This document shows, one piece after another, positions 7,101-13,309 of a stretch of DNA of 13,595 bases; positions within the stretch are counted from its first letter, which is position 1, and every line of letters begins with the position of its first letter. Location: contig JAGKVC010000085.1 of NCBI GenBank assembly GCA_021152595.1, positions 1-13,595 on the forward strand. Direction: 5' to 3'. The DNA comes from Clostridia bacterium (lineage in GTDB: Bacteria > Bacillota > Clostridia > Oscillospirales > Ruminococcaceae). The position numbers and the translations under genes are program-made. Below the pieces are notes generated by a model, which had not been told where the DNA came from, did no database searches, and saw nothing but the letters and a program-made list of their open reading frames with translations.

Positions 7101-7447
7101 GCGATGTCAGCTTCGGGAAGATCATCTACAACAAACCCGGAAAATACCACTATCTGGTTTCCGAGGATATAGCGGACGGTCAGGTCATTCTGGATGACCA
7201 TATGCAGTATGATACCGGCGTGATCGAGGTCGAGGTCGAAATCGTTGAAGAGGCAGACCGCTCGCTGACACCGTATGTCAGAATCCTGAACCGCGACAAA
7301 CTTGAATTTGTCAACCGCGAGTTCAGACTTCCCAATACCGGCGGAACCGGAACCCTGCCCTTTATGGCAGGCGGCATGCTATTGATTTCTGCGGCATTTG
7401 TTTTGCCGTTGATTCGCAGACGGAAGGAGGACGAAACAGACTCCTGA
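4181..7447 (+). CDS. Large LPNTG-anchored pilus tip adhesin with degenerate CHAP domain
   Basis: 1088 residues. A long basic N-terminus precedes one hydrophobic export segment (~35-50). Residues ~108-262 have a CHAP/NlpC-like layout (GDILFFDTDADGEAD, VIEGN), but Asn159 and Arg220 sit where Cys and His are expected. Residues ~267-417 resemble the ZU5-like stalk domain of other surface proteins (FPEGTVMQV ... SIYVVTA). Residues ~430-630 form two Ig-like modules, and ~640-790 is an unrecognised, AT-richer region. Residues ~800-1048 are a Spy0128/FctA-like isopeptide domain (Lys809, Glu995, Asn1045) holding a pilin D1-like insert at ~838-967. LPNTG (1050-1054), a hydrophobic stretch and RRRK end the protein. 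Size, position before the backbone pilin and sorting signal indicate the pilus tip. Starts at TTG 4154 and GTG 4214 are alternatives; 4181 is chosen for its ATGA coupling. Confidence 0.85.
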   Translation: MRTKNWKRGTEVKKRVEGLVRQFREARKRRLRFEALMTALSVLVTGGVFWQLRRQGTAISDETAPAAELPEAAIPVVETDADPPDETARSGIAEEPEDWEAELPVFTNESAQQRIAAIAVSQLGYSEGSEEVLLSDDGMSRSGYTRYGAWYGNPYGEWNSLFTYFCMYYAGIEKTEIPYGSGCWSWYETLSGKEMIAPCGTEEPGDILFFDTDADGEADRTGIVTGTAETEEGVQISVIEGNTEGTVAEKQYLRGGSEMIGVLSVDDYVTNLPEGVKLLDYSGDTESGIHVAAQAAEGVFPEGTVMQVRDAQLEEVWGDAALIGPADMMFDQKVAVDISFYDPDGNEIEPSDSQRVQVQISLPEERKLVEQPEKEPALLHIQDDGVPTIIEDAAVTEESAAFEAESFSIYVVTALGEREKDHIHETLEGGFNTNQEDDPYIIYVGETITVAGYSSKGEWLFGQDNSILNQLTDTMNSSTDANGVTRRESTYQGVSAGKTRIQINTEGSTYVDFWVEVRENPYVPHSEEMESKTITMKVGDSLTIYEYVSPEQYEENGRDFCWRGGDDIFCSPSYKGPEVMEDGRLMISKTYIATATGTSVFHDRNSEKQLTVNVEGTNNIRFFDHSDIEISDDGKYIEVETIEKKDGTSVTTKTVYRSAVSSVNTCEVFDIYENTVKTYTSDLYESHGNPGEAQYELTSKYSYFWERDNNDPERRNKKLINQASVDHVKFDVNLLLIPQEVITMTYRDGVLISETTRSTLGEDNKTVEHAIFNLDHRAVVDAHNKCPDHSGMDFTISANMATVQLNAAKVLYDINGNKQQTMEAGKFAFRLIENSGGSFTAQTISSSEDVITLPESSDVVNEVYQAFSGTPDAIEWGSGVDGTAVLKELQALSFVGENIFALCTTAQDVYNALMSSTNPQDASRFRKAASEHLVAANAMKPATRFEHTLSAEPGYYLVRDVNELIETQTNDENGDVSFGKIIYNKPGKYHYLVSEDIADGQVILDDHMQYDTGVIEVEVEIVEEADRSLTPYVRILNRDKLEFVNREFRLPNTGGTGTLPFMAGGMLLISAAFVLPLIRRRKEDETDS

Positions 7448-7506
7448 CGGAAGCAGATCCCTGTAAAGTAATCAATCCGAATTTCAAACAGAAAGGAAAA
7501 TTGAAA

Positions 7507-9327
7507 GTGAAAAAGACCAGAGTTTTATCGTTCATCGCTGCGATGTCTCTTGCAGCTACATCGTTCGGCCTCTCTGCATTTGCAGCGGACGGCGATCCGG
7601 TCGTTCAGACTCCGAGCGACAACGAACATTCCATTTCCATTACAAAGAAGGATGATGAGGCACACACCTTCGAGGCATATCAGCTCTTCAAGGGCACTCT
7701 GACCGGCGAAAGCAAAACCGATAAGTCGGCTGTCATGACCGGCATCGAGTGGGGCGCAAACGTCGATAAGACGAAGATCAAGGCTGCTATCAACGGCAAT
7801 GCGACCGTTAAGGCTGCGCTTGAGGCTTACAATACCCCGGATGTGAAGTTCGCTGATCCGTATGAAGATGCAGCACTGTTTGCAGCGTTCATCAGCGCAA
7901 AGAGCGGTGAAACAGGCTTTGCAAATGCAATCGCTGACGTATTTGCTAAGGCTCTGACGGACGGCGATCCGGCAAAGTCTGCAACAGTTGCAGCGGGCTC
8001 GACGGCAACAAAGGCAACGCTCACCGGCCTTACAACCGGTTATTACCTGATCAAGGATCAGGACGGTTCCCTCGCAGGCAAGAACGGCGCTTATTCTGAT
8101 TTCATCCTCCAGCTCGTCAACAATGTCGACGTTAATGCAAAGGCAGATGCACCGAGCATCGACAAGAAGATTACCGATGCGAACGGCGAAAACGAGCGCG
8201 AAGGTGATACCGCTTCGATCGGCGATAAGATCTACTATGAGCTTCAGTCCGCAGTTCCGGATATGGATCTCTACGAGACCTACTACTTCATCGCAGGTGA
8301 TACGATGAGCAGCGGTCTGAGCTTCGACGGTGCAGGAAGCGTTACCGTTTCTATCGACGGCAAAGAGCTGGACAATGATGCATTCTATGTCAATGTCCCC
8401 GGCAGAGACGGCAAGACCTTCGAGGTCGTTCTCAAGAACTTCATCCAGTACAAGGCACAGAAGGGCAAGGATATCGAGATCAACTACACCGCAACCCTGA
8501 ACGAAGGCTGCGACCGTACCCTCACCGGTAACCCGAACACTGTTGACCTGCTGTTCGCAAACGATCCGAACGCAACCTACACCGGCAAGCCGAATCCGGA
8601 TAACCCCGATGAGCCCAACAACCCTGACGAGCCGGGCCCGAACGATCCGACCGGTAAGACTCCTCCGGCACAGACCAAGGTCTTCACCACCGGTATCCGC
8701 GTGCTGAAGGTTGACGAAAACGGCGATGCGCTTTCCGGCGCAAAGTTCAAGCTGACCGGCGCAGGCACCACTGCTGTGATCAGCCTCCAGTCCAAGTTTG
8801 AAGAGGATGAAGCTGGTACCTACTACAAGCTGAAGAACGGTACCTATACCACCACCGCTTACACCGCAGAGAAAGCTGCTCTCTATGATTCCAATGCAAA
8901 GTACAAGCTCGTTGAGGATGAAACCTCTGTCGAGATGGTCGCTCAGGCAACGAATGCCGGCGCGATCGAAGCATATGTTGATAAGGACGGCTACCTCGTA
9001 TTCTCAGGCCTCGGCGATGGCGAATACAAGCTCCAGGAGACTGAGGCACCGAACGGCTACAACATTGATCCGACTGTTTACGATATCAAGATCACCAGCA
9101 CACCGACATTCGATACACCGAACTGGAAGGTCGGTGGCGCGGAAGTTACTCCGTCCGCTGACAACGCATGGACTGTCCTGACCAAGGAAATCATCAACAA
9201 GAAGGGCATCATCCTTCCGGCAACCGGCGGCATCGGCACCGTGATCTTCTACGTTGTCGGTTCTCTGCTGATTGCAGGCGCAGCAGTTCTGTTTGTCACC
9301 AAGAAGAAGAGAAACGCTGCAAAATAA
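7507..9327 (+). CDS. Major backbone pilin, LPATG, isopeptide-stabilised
   Basis: About 606 residues. The signal peptide ends near residue 26 (SAFA-ADG). D1 (~38-205) has EAYQLFKG and TGYYLIKD. The pilin lysine is probably Lys212 in DVNAKAD, in the place of the YPK motif, and is joined by the sortase to the next subunit's LPATG threonine. D2 (~215-358) matches the fimbrial isopeptide D2 family, with Lys220/221 and the NPNTVDLLFANDPN strand. A Pro/Asp/Asn-rich linker (~360-392) follows. D3 (~395-565) is a CnaB-like domain with Lys401, Glu511 (LQETEAPNGY) and Asn564. LPATG is at 570-574, then a membrane segment and KKKR. GTG 7507 lies 9 bp after AAGGA; TTG 7501 is only 3 bp away. Codon use is strongly biased (AAG, GAC, ATC), as in highly expressed genes. 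No separate promoter is seen in the 59-bp gap upstream. Confidence 0.92.
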   Translation: MKKTRVLSFIAAMSLAATSFGLSAFAADGDPVVQTPSDNEHSISITKKDDEAHTFEAYQLFKGTLTGESKTDKSAVMTGIEWGANVDKTKIKAAINGNATVKAALEAYNTPDVKFADPYEDAALFAAFISAKSGETGFANAIADVFAKALTDGDPAKSATVAAGSTATKATLTGLTTGYYLIKDQDGSLAGKNGAYSDFILQLVNNVDVNAKADAPSIDKKITDANGENEREGDTASIGDKIYYELQSAVPDMDLYETYYFIAGDTMSSGLSFDGAGSVTVSIDGKELDNDAFYVNVPGRDGKTFEVVLKNFIQYKAQKGKDIEINYTATLNEGCDRTLTGNPNTVDLLFANDPNATYTGKPNPDNPDEPNNPDEPGPNDPTGKTPPAQTKVFTTGIRVLKVDENGDALSGAKFKLTGAGTTAVISLQSKFEEDEAGTYYKLKNGTYTTTAYTAEKAALYDSNAKYKLVEDETSVEMVAQATNAGAIEAYVDKDGYLVFSGLGDGEYKLQETEAPNGYNIDPTVYDIKITSTPTFDTPNWKVGGAEVTPSADNAWTVLTKEIINKKGIILPATGGIGTVIFYVVGSLLIAGAAVLFVTKKKRNAAK

Positions 9328-9358
9328 TCCAAACTGATCTGAAACCACGCGAAGGCTG

Positions 9359-9386
9359 GCAGCGGAAGCATCCGTGCTTCCGCTGC
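9359..9386 (+). promoter_or_regulatory. Strong hairpin between backbone pilin and sortase
   Basis: A perfect 12-bp GC-rich stem, GCAGCGGAAGCA / TGCTTCCGCTGC, with the 4-nt loop TCCG lies 31 bp after the pilin stop and 24 bp before the sortase start. No T-run follows, so it is not a classical terminator. It probably stabilises or processes the mRNA, keeping pilin message above sortase message; partial attenuation is possible. Confidence 0.75.
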
Positions 9387-9409
9387 GCCATCGCAGCAGG
9401 GAGAGTCCA

Positions 9410-10276
9410 ATGAAAAAGCTGATTCGTGAGCATTTGCTTGACATTGTGATTGTAATGATGTTTGTCATTGGACTGTCCGTGCTGCTATATCCTTCGGTCA
9501 GCAGCTACATCAATGCAAAGCACGCATCCAGGGCGATTTCGCTCTACAGCTCCTCGATCGACAATGCTTCGGATGAGGCAATCGCCGGTATGATGCACAT
9601 TGCGGAAGCCTATAACCGCGCGCTTGCCGGAGACCGCAGCGCATTCTATCTGCCCGATACGATCAACGGCTATGAGACCGCGCTCGATGTTACGGGTACC
9701 GGCGTTATGGGCTATATTGATATCGGAAAAATCGGGGTACAGCTCCCGATCTATCACGGCGTCGATCCGACCGTTCTGCAAATCGGCGTCGGACATCTCG
9801 AGGGAACCAGTCTTCCCGTCGGCGGAAAAAGCACGCACTGTGTCCTCTCGGGACACCGCGGTCTGCCGAGCGCAAAGCTCTTTACCGACCTTGACAAGCT
9901 GGAGGTCGGTGATACATTTACCATTACGGTTCTGAGACAGACATTGGTCTATCAGGTGGACCAGATCAAGGTCGTTCTGCCCTCGGAATCGCAGGATCTG
10001 CAAATTGCAACCGATCAGGATTACTGCACGCTGCTGACCTGTACGCCCTACGGCATCAATACGCACAGGCTGCTTGTCCGCGGAGTCAGAGTGCGCCAGA
10101 GTGCAGAGGATCCGCGAATCTTTATCCCGAATGAAGCATTCCGGATTGATCCGCTGATCGTGATGCCTGTCGTTGCGGCGCCGATGTTTACTGTGTGGAT
10201 GTTTATTTTGTTCACGCACCGCAGGAAGTGGCGGAATGCCCGCAGACGGAAAAAGGAGGAGAAAAAGAAGGCATGA
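9410..10276 (+). CDS. srtC: Class C (pilin-polymerising) sortase
   Basis: A 288-residue transpeptidase that links backbone pilins and attaches the tip protein. Membrane segments lie at both ends (~10-32 and ~240-262), the topology usual for class C, with a basic cytosolic tail. Catalytic residues are His149 in VLSGHRGLPSAKLF, Cys211 in LLTCTPYG and Arg220 in NTHRLLVRG. The region before the core (~55-85) corresponds to the active-site lid but has no DPF/DPW motif; it reads GDRSAFYLPD, a form also typical of clostridial pilus sortases. The start is set by AGGGAGAG at 9398-9405; the in-frame codons upstream overlap the hairpin and lack a ribosome site. The stop overlaps the next ATG by four bases. 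Confidence 0.93.
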   Translation: MKKLIREHLLDIVIVMMFVIGLSVLLYPSVSSYINAKHASRAISLYSSSIDNASDEAIAGMMHIAEAYNRALAGDRSAFYLPDTINGYETALDVTGTGVMGYIDIGKIGVQLPIYHGVDPTVLQIGVGHLEGTSLPVGGKSTHCVLSGHRGLPSAKLFTDLDKLEVGDTFTITVLRQTLVYQVDQIKVVLPSESQDLQIATDQDYCTLLTCTPYGINTHRLLVRGVRVRQSAEDPRIFIPNEAFRIDPLIVMPVVAAPMFTVWMFILFTHRRKWRNARRRKKEEKKKA

Positions 10277-11169
10277 AACATCTGAAACCATTTGTGTTTT
10301 GCCTCATTCTGATGATCGCGGCAATGGCCGCAATGCCGGTCTTTGCTGAGAATATCTCGGAATTTGATCCGGAACATCCCTGCACGCTGAATGTCACACT
10401 GACCACAGAGGACGGTCAGAAGGCAGCCGGTGCCGAGGTGATGATCTATCAGATCGCCGATGCGGTCGTTTCGGACGGCGAATTCCGCTATGAATGGACA
10501 GAACCCTTCAAGGACTGCGGATTCTCACTCAATCGTCTGGAATCCGCCAAGCTCGCAGGCGACCTCTATGACTATGCACAGAAGCAGAATATCAAGGGCA
10601 CCTCGCTCTTTACCAATGTCAACGGCGTTGCACGCTTCGAGAATCTCCGTGCAGGTCTGTATCTTGCTTCGGAGTACGGCGATACCGGCGAATTTGCTGC
10701 AATCAAGCCGTTCCTTGTGACACTGCCGCGCGTCAGCGGAGAGGAGATCTTCTATCAGACAAATGCACTGCCGAAGGTCACGGCGGATCGCTCGACCGCG
10801 CTCAAGGTGCGCAAGGTCTGGAATGACGACGGCAAAAGACGTCCGGTGAATGTGCAGGTTCAGATCCTGCGCGGCGAAAAGGTCTATGACACCGTGACGC
10901 TCTCTGAGGAAAATAACTGGTCGGCTCGCTGGGACTGCGTTGTCTATGCAGACGACTGGATGATCAAAGAGGTCAATGTGCCGGAGGGCTATACCGCAAG
11001 CTATCAGAAGGACGGCATGGTCTTCACTGTAACGAATACCGAAAAGCTGATCCAGACCGGTCAGATGAACCGCCCGATCCCGTTCCTTGCAGGCGGCGGT
11101 CTGCTGCTGATGCTGATCGGCACGGCACTGATCTACTCCGGAAGGAAGAAATCGGATGAGCAAGGTTAA
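10273..11169 (+). CDS. Small basal/accessory pilin with LIQTG sorting signal
   Basis: 298 residues. The signal peptide is cleaved near VFA-ENI (residue 25). A first beta-domain (~35-165, containing FENLRAGLYLASEYG) is followed by a CnaB isopeptide domain (~176-255) with Lys181 in VRKVWNDDG, Glu233 in IKEVNVPEGY and Asn255 in VTNTEK. The sorting signal is LIQTG at 259-263, with Ile in place of the Pro of LPxTG, followed by QMNRPIPFLAG, a membrane helix and GRKK. No pilin-motif lysine is obvious. Small CnaB pilins at this position usually form the pilus base that is tied to peptidoglycan. Translation is coupled at both ends: a four-base overlap with the class C sortase upstream and a 14-bp overlap with the next sortase. 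AGGAGG lies at 10254-10259, 13 bp from the ATG, with a closer AAGAAGG at 10266-10271. Confidence 0.86.
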   Translation: MKHLKPFVFCLILMIAAMAAMPVFAENISEFDPEHPCTLNVTLTTEDGQKAAGAEVMIYQIADAVVSDGEFRYEWTEPFKDCGFSLNRLESAKLAGDLYDYAQKQNIKGTSLFTNVNGVARFENLRAGLYLASEYGDTGEFAAIKPFLVTLPRVSGEEIFYQTNALPKVTADRSTALKVRKVWNDDGKRRPVNVQVQILRGEKVYDTVTLSEENNWSARWDCVVYADDWMIKEVNVPEGYTASYQKDGMVFTVTNTEKLIQTGQMNRPIPFLAGGGLLLMLIGTALIYSGRKKSDEQG

Positions 11170-11812
11170 AATCGGACTCGGCATTTTGATTCTGCTGATC
11201 GGGTTTGCAATGGTCTGTGTCTGCGGCTGCCTGATCTGGCATAATGAAAATGAAAGTCAGGAAGCGGCGGAATCGGTCATGTGCGATCTGCCGAAGCTCA
11301 AGGAGAAAATTGCAGAGCAGGTCGGCAATCCGGAGAATACGCTCTATCAGCGCTATCTGCTCGGGGATGCCTATGTCGAGCCGGATTCCGATGAGGTCGC
11401 GGAGGAATTCGTGATCCCGATGGACGGCTACAGCTACATCGGCTACCTGACCTTCCCGACGCTCGGGATGGAGCTGCCGGTCATGGATTCATGGGATATG
11501 GTGCGTCTGCGCAAGGCGCCCTGCCGCTATTACGGTTCTGCGGAGACGCAGGATCTCGTCATTGCGGCACATAATTACCGCAGCAGCTTCGGGCAGTGCC
11601 AGAGACTGCAAATCGGGGATGAGATCCTGTTCACGGATGCAGCCGGTATTGTACACCGGTATCTGGTCGGTGAGATCGAGATTGTCGAGCCGACGGCTGT
11701 GGAATACATGATCAAAAGCGACTGGGATCTCTCACTTTACACCTGTACCTACGGCGGTACACAGCGCCTTACGATCCGCTGCGTTGAGCAGGATACTGCC
11801 GCCGCTGCGTGA
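11156..11812 (+). CDS. Second sortase, class B-like
   Basis: A 218-residue single-pass sortase. One N-terminal membrane helix (~5-27) is followed by the extracellular transpeptidase fold. Catalytic residues are His139 in VIAAHNYRSSFG, Cys197 in SLYTCTYGGTQ and Arg204 in TQRLTIRC. The His-Asn pair and the TC-T-Y signature resemble class B rather than class C enzymes, and there is no C-terminal membrane helix. Its gene overlaps the LIQTG pilin by 14 bp, so its likely job is anchoring that basal pilin, and through it the finished pilus, to the cell wall. AAGGA at 11142-11146 precedes the ATG by 9 bp. It is the last gene of the operon. Class D or an unclassified clostridial family is possible; the sortase call itself is firm. 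Confidence 0.88.
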   Translation: MSKVKIGLGILILLIGFAMVCVCGCLIWHNENESQEAAESVMCDLPKLKEKIAEQVGNPENTLYQRYLLGDAYVEPDSDEVAEEFVIPMDGYSYIGYLTFPTLGMELPVMDSWDMVRLRKAPCRYYGSAETQDLVIAAHNYRSSFGQCQRLQIGDEILFTDAAGIVHRYLVGEIEIVEPTAVEYMIKSDWDLSLYTCTYGGTQRLTIRCVEQDTAAAA

Positions 11813-11833
11813 ACCAAATCAAACGGATATGAA

Positions 11834-11875
11834 AAACCGCTCCGGAAGCGCAATGCTTTTCGGAGCGGTTTCTTT
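11834..11875. terminator. Bidirectional terminator closing the pilus operon
   Basis: The 11-bp stem AAACCGCTCCG / CGGAGCGGTTT (11834-11844, 11861-11871) has a small inner AAGC/GCTT stem. It is followed by TTTCTTTAT on the plus strand and by GGTTTTTCAT on the minus strand. It lies between the convergent class B-like sortase and DUF3048 genes, and its stem copies the outer stem at 1505-1544. Confidence 0.88.
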
Positions 11876-11887
11876 ATGATGTTCAGA

Positions 11888-13015
11888 TCAGTAGCGGATA
11901 TTCTTCTCGGCGCCGATGATGCCGATGTAGCTTTTGCCCGGGCTGACGGTCAGCTCCTCGCCCGATTCCGCAAAGAGCCGGATCGGCGCGGTTTCGGCAT
12001 CCTTCGTCCATGTAATCGGCTGGATGCCGCCGTTTGCAGCGTAAAAGCCGGTGCCGCCGGTGAGCGCGACATCCATGAGATAGCCGTCCTCACGCGTGTG
12101 AATGTCGGTTTGCAGGATGATGACATTCTCAAAGGCAAGCTGTGTATTGGTATGCAGATCCATATGCGGCGAGCCGGAATGGAGCTTCTTATAATTTCCG
12201 GCAGCTTCATCATATTGGAACGTGCTGTAATAGGCGTTCGAGAAATTGAGCTGAATTTCCTTCGTCGGCGTCTGCTCCGGCGAGAGGGGGATCTGCTCCT
12301 CGGAGAAATGAAAGAGCGGCTGCCGGTATTCCGGCGCAAGCTCGGTGCGGATGCCTGTTTTTGTCAGCATATCCGGCAGAGCGGAGCCCTTGAGATAGCC
12401 GGTATGCTCAATCGCATAGGTCTTTTTGCGGGATTCATCGCGGAAGAACAGCGAGCCGGTATAATTTGCACCGTCAAAGTGGTCGATGCCGGTGCGGAGC
12501 AGTGTATCCTTTGCAATGGTCTGATCCATGCCCCAGTGACAGTAGACAGCGTCCATGCCGAGGCAGAGCAGCGGATAGTAATACCGGCAGCTCCGGACAG
12601 AGCAGACATCGGGAATTGCCGTATAATCGGCATAAACCGCCATCATCCGCGTGATACCGGCTTCGACGGGCAGCTCGAAAATGACATCTGCCGCAGCAAT
12701 GCCGTATTGCGGAAGGGCAGGGCGGACATTATTGATCATGACGGCGACAGGGCGCTTGCCCACGGCAGCAGCGTTGAAGCCTTTTTCGCCGGTCAGCGGA
12801 TTGCGCTCCGGCGAGAGTGCGACAGTCGTTGCTGCGGTCGTTGTGACAGTTGTTTCGGCTGGCGGCGCAGTCGTGACGGATACCGTTGTGACGGCGGCGG
12901 TGGTTTGCGTTGTTTCGCTGCTTTCGGGCTCGGTTTTGCTGCCGCAGCAGGTGAGGAGCAGCGCCGAACCGAGCAGCATCAGAATCAGATTGCTTCGTTT
13001 TGCCATGTTACTCAT
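11888..13015 (-). CDS. DUF3048 (YerB-like) lipoprotein
   Basis: 375 residues. The N-terminus is a lipoprotein-type signal peptide with hydrophobic LILMLLGSALLLT followed by Cys23-Cys24; the lipobox (LLTCC) is imperfect, but one of the cysteines should be acylated. A Thr/Ala/Val-rich, Ser-containing spacer (~30-68) holds the protein away from the membrane. The rest is the two-part DUF3048 fold: an N-terminal half from RNPLTGEKG and RPVAVMINN (~70) through EAGITRMMAVYAD and SVRSCR, and a C-terminal half ending near YIGIIG. The family is typical of Firmicutes and its biochemical role is unknown. ATG 13015 or ATG 13006 could start it; neither has a strong ribosome site. It has its own consensus promoter and is convergent with the pilus operon, so it is probably not part of the pilus system. 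Confidence 0.87.
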   Translation of the reverse strand: MSNMAKRSNLILMLLGSALLLTCCGSKTEPESSETTQTTAAVTTVSVTTAPPAETTVTTTAATTVALSPERNPLTGEKGFNAAAVGKRPVAVMINNVRPALPQYGIAAADVIFELPVEAGITRMMAVYADYTAIPDVCSVRSCRYYYPLLCLGMDAVYCHWGMDQTIAKDTLLRTGIDHFDGANYTGSLFFRDESRKKTYAIEHTGYLKGSALPDMLTKTGIRTELAPEYRQPLFHFSEEQIPLSPEQTPTKEIQLNFSNAYYSTFQYDEAAGNYKKLHSGSPHMDLHTNTQLAFENVIILQTDIHTREDGYLMDVALTGGTGFYAANGGIQPITWTKDAETAPIRLFAESGEELTVSPGKSYIGIIGAEKNIRY

Positions 13016-13052
13016 TCTTTCTTATCGGCTGTGGTGGATTTTCTGTTTTTCT

Positions 13053-13081
13053 ATTATAGCATATAATTCACCATTTTTCAA
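13053..13081 (-). promoter_or_regulatory. Sigma-A promoter of the DUF3048 gene
   Basis: On the minus strand, -35 TTGAAA (13076-13081), a 17-bp spacer and a perfect -10 TATAAT (13053-13058) lie about 38 bp before the start codon. Confidence 0.85.
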
Positions 13082-13309
13082 GTGGATACTTGATACTTGT
13101 ATCTATGGATGCCGCTGCCTGATCTCATATCGGAGGCCGGCACTGCCGGCTTATAGCATATTAACCGTGAAATTTCAACCCTCGGCGCGAAATTGCGATG
13201 TTTTCGGGTGCTTTCATCGGTCAGGTCTGCTGATTGGTCAACAACCGGTCAACTTGTATGTTCCTGAACGATGCAGGAAGATAGAATTATCGCAGCTTTT
13301 TGTATTCTG
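13082..13309. other. Intergenic region between DUF3048 gene and integrase
   Basis: No credible gene. It contains a tandem GATACTT repeat (13085-13098), a short GCCGGC-ACT-GCCGGC hairpin (13136-13150) with no T-run, and two GGTCAAC repeats 11 bp apart (13236-13253). Lying just past the 3' end of an integrase, it is a reasonable place for an attachment site or recombinase arm sites, but no att core can be named from one end. Confidence 0.4.
13236..13253. repeat. Paired GGTCAAC direct repeat beside the integrase
   Basis: GGTCAAC occurs at 13236-13242 and again at 13247-13253, an 11-bp step that puts both copies on one face of the helix. Two same-face copies of a 7-bp word next to an integrase could be recombinase or excisionase arm sites. 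Chance is not excluded. Confidence 0.35.

Noticed and set aside
8577..8690. Asp/Pro/Asn repeat in the backbone pilin as a possible tandem-repeat or phase-variation tract
   Set aside because: The nucleotide sequence is not a clean tandem repeat and keeps frame. It reads as an ordinary Pro-rich linker between D2 and D3.
9600..9700. Absence of the DPF/DPW lid motif in the class C sortase as evidence of a novel sortase
   Set aside because: Clostridial pilus sortases often have a different lid sequence. The rest of the enzyme is canonical, so this is recorded only in the gene entry.
9485..10291. Minus-strand ORF over the class C sortase
   Set aside because: Shadow of a gene with an intact His/Cys/Arg catalytic triad; no independent evidence of coding.
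11876..13066. Long plus-strand ORF (396 codons) opposite the DUF3048 gene
   Set aside because: It is the antisense shadow of a gene with a lipoprotein signal, recognised family motifs and its own promoter. The plus-strand translation has no domain, and its Arg/Ile/Gly/Cys-rich composition is typical of shadows in GC-rich DNA.
13136..13150. GCCGGC-ACT-GCCGGC hairpin as the integrase terminator
   Set aside because: The stem is short and no T-run follows it on either strand, and it lies ~160 bp past the integrase stop.
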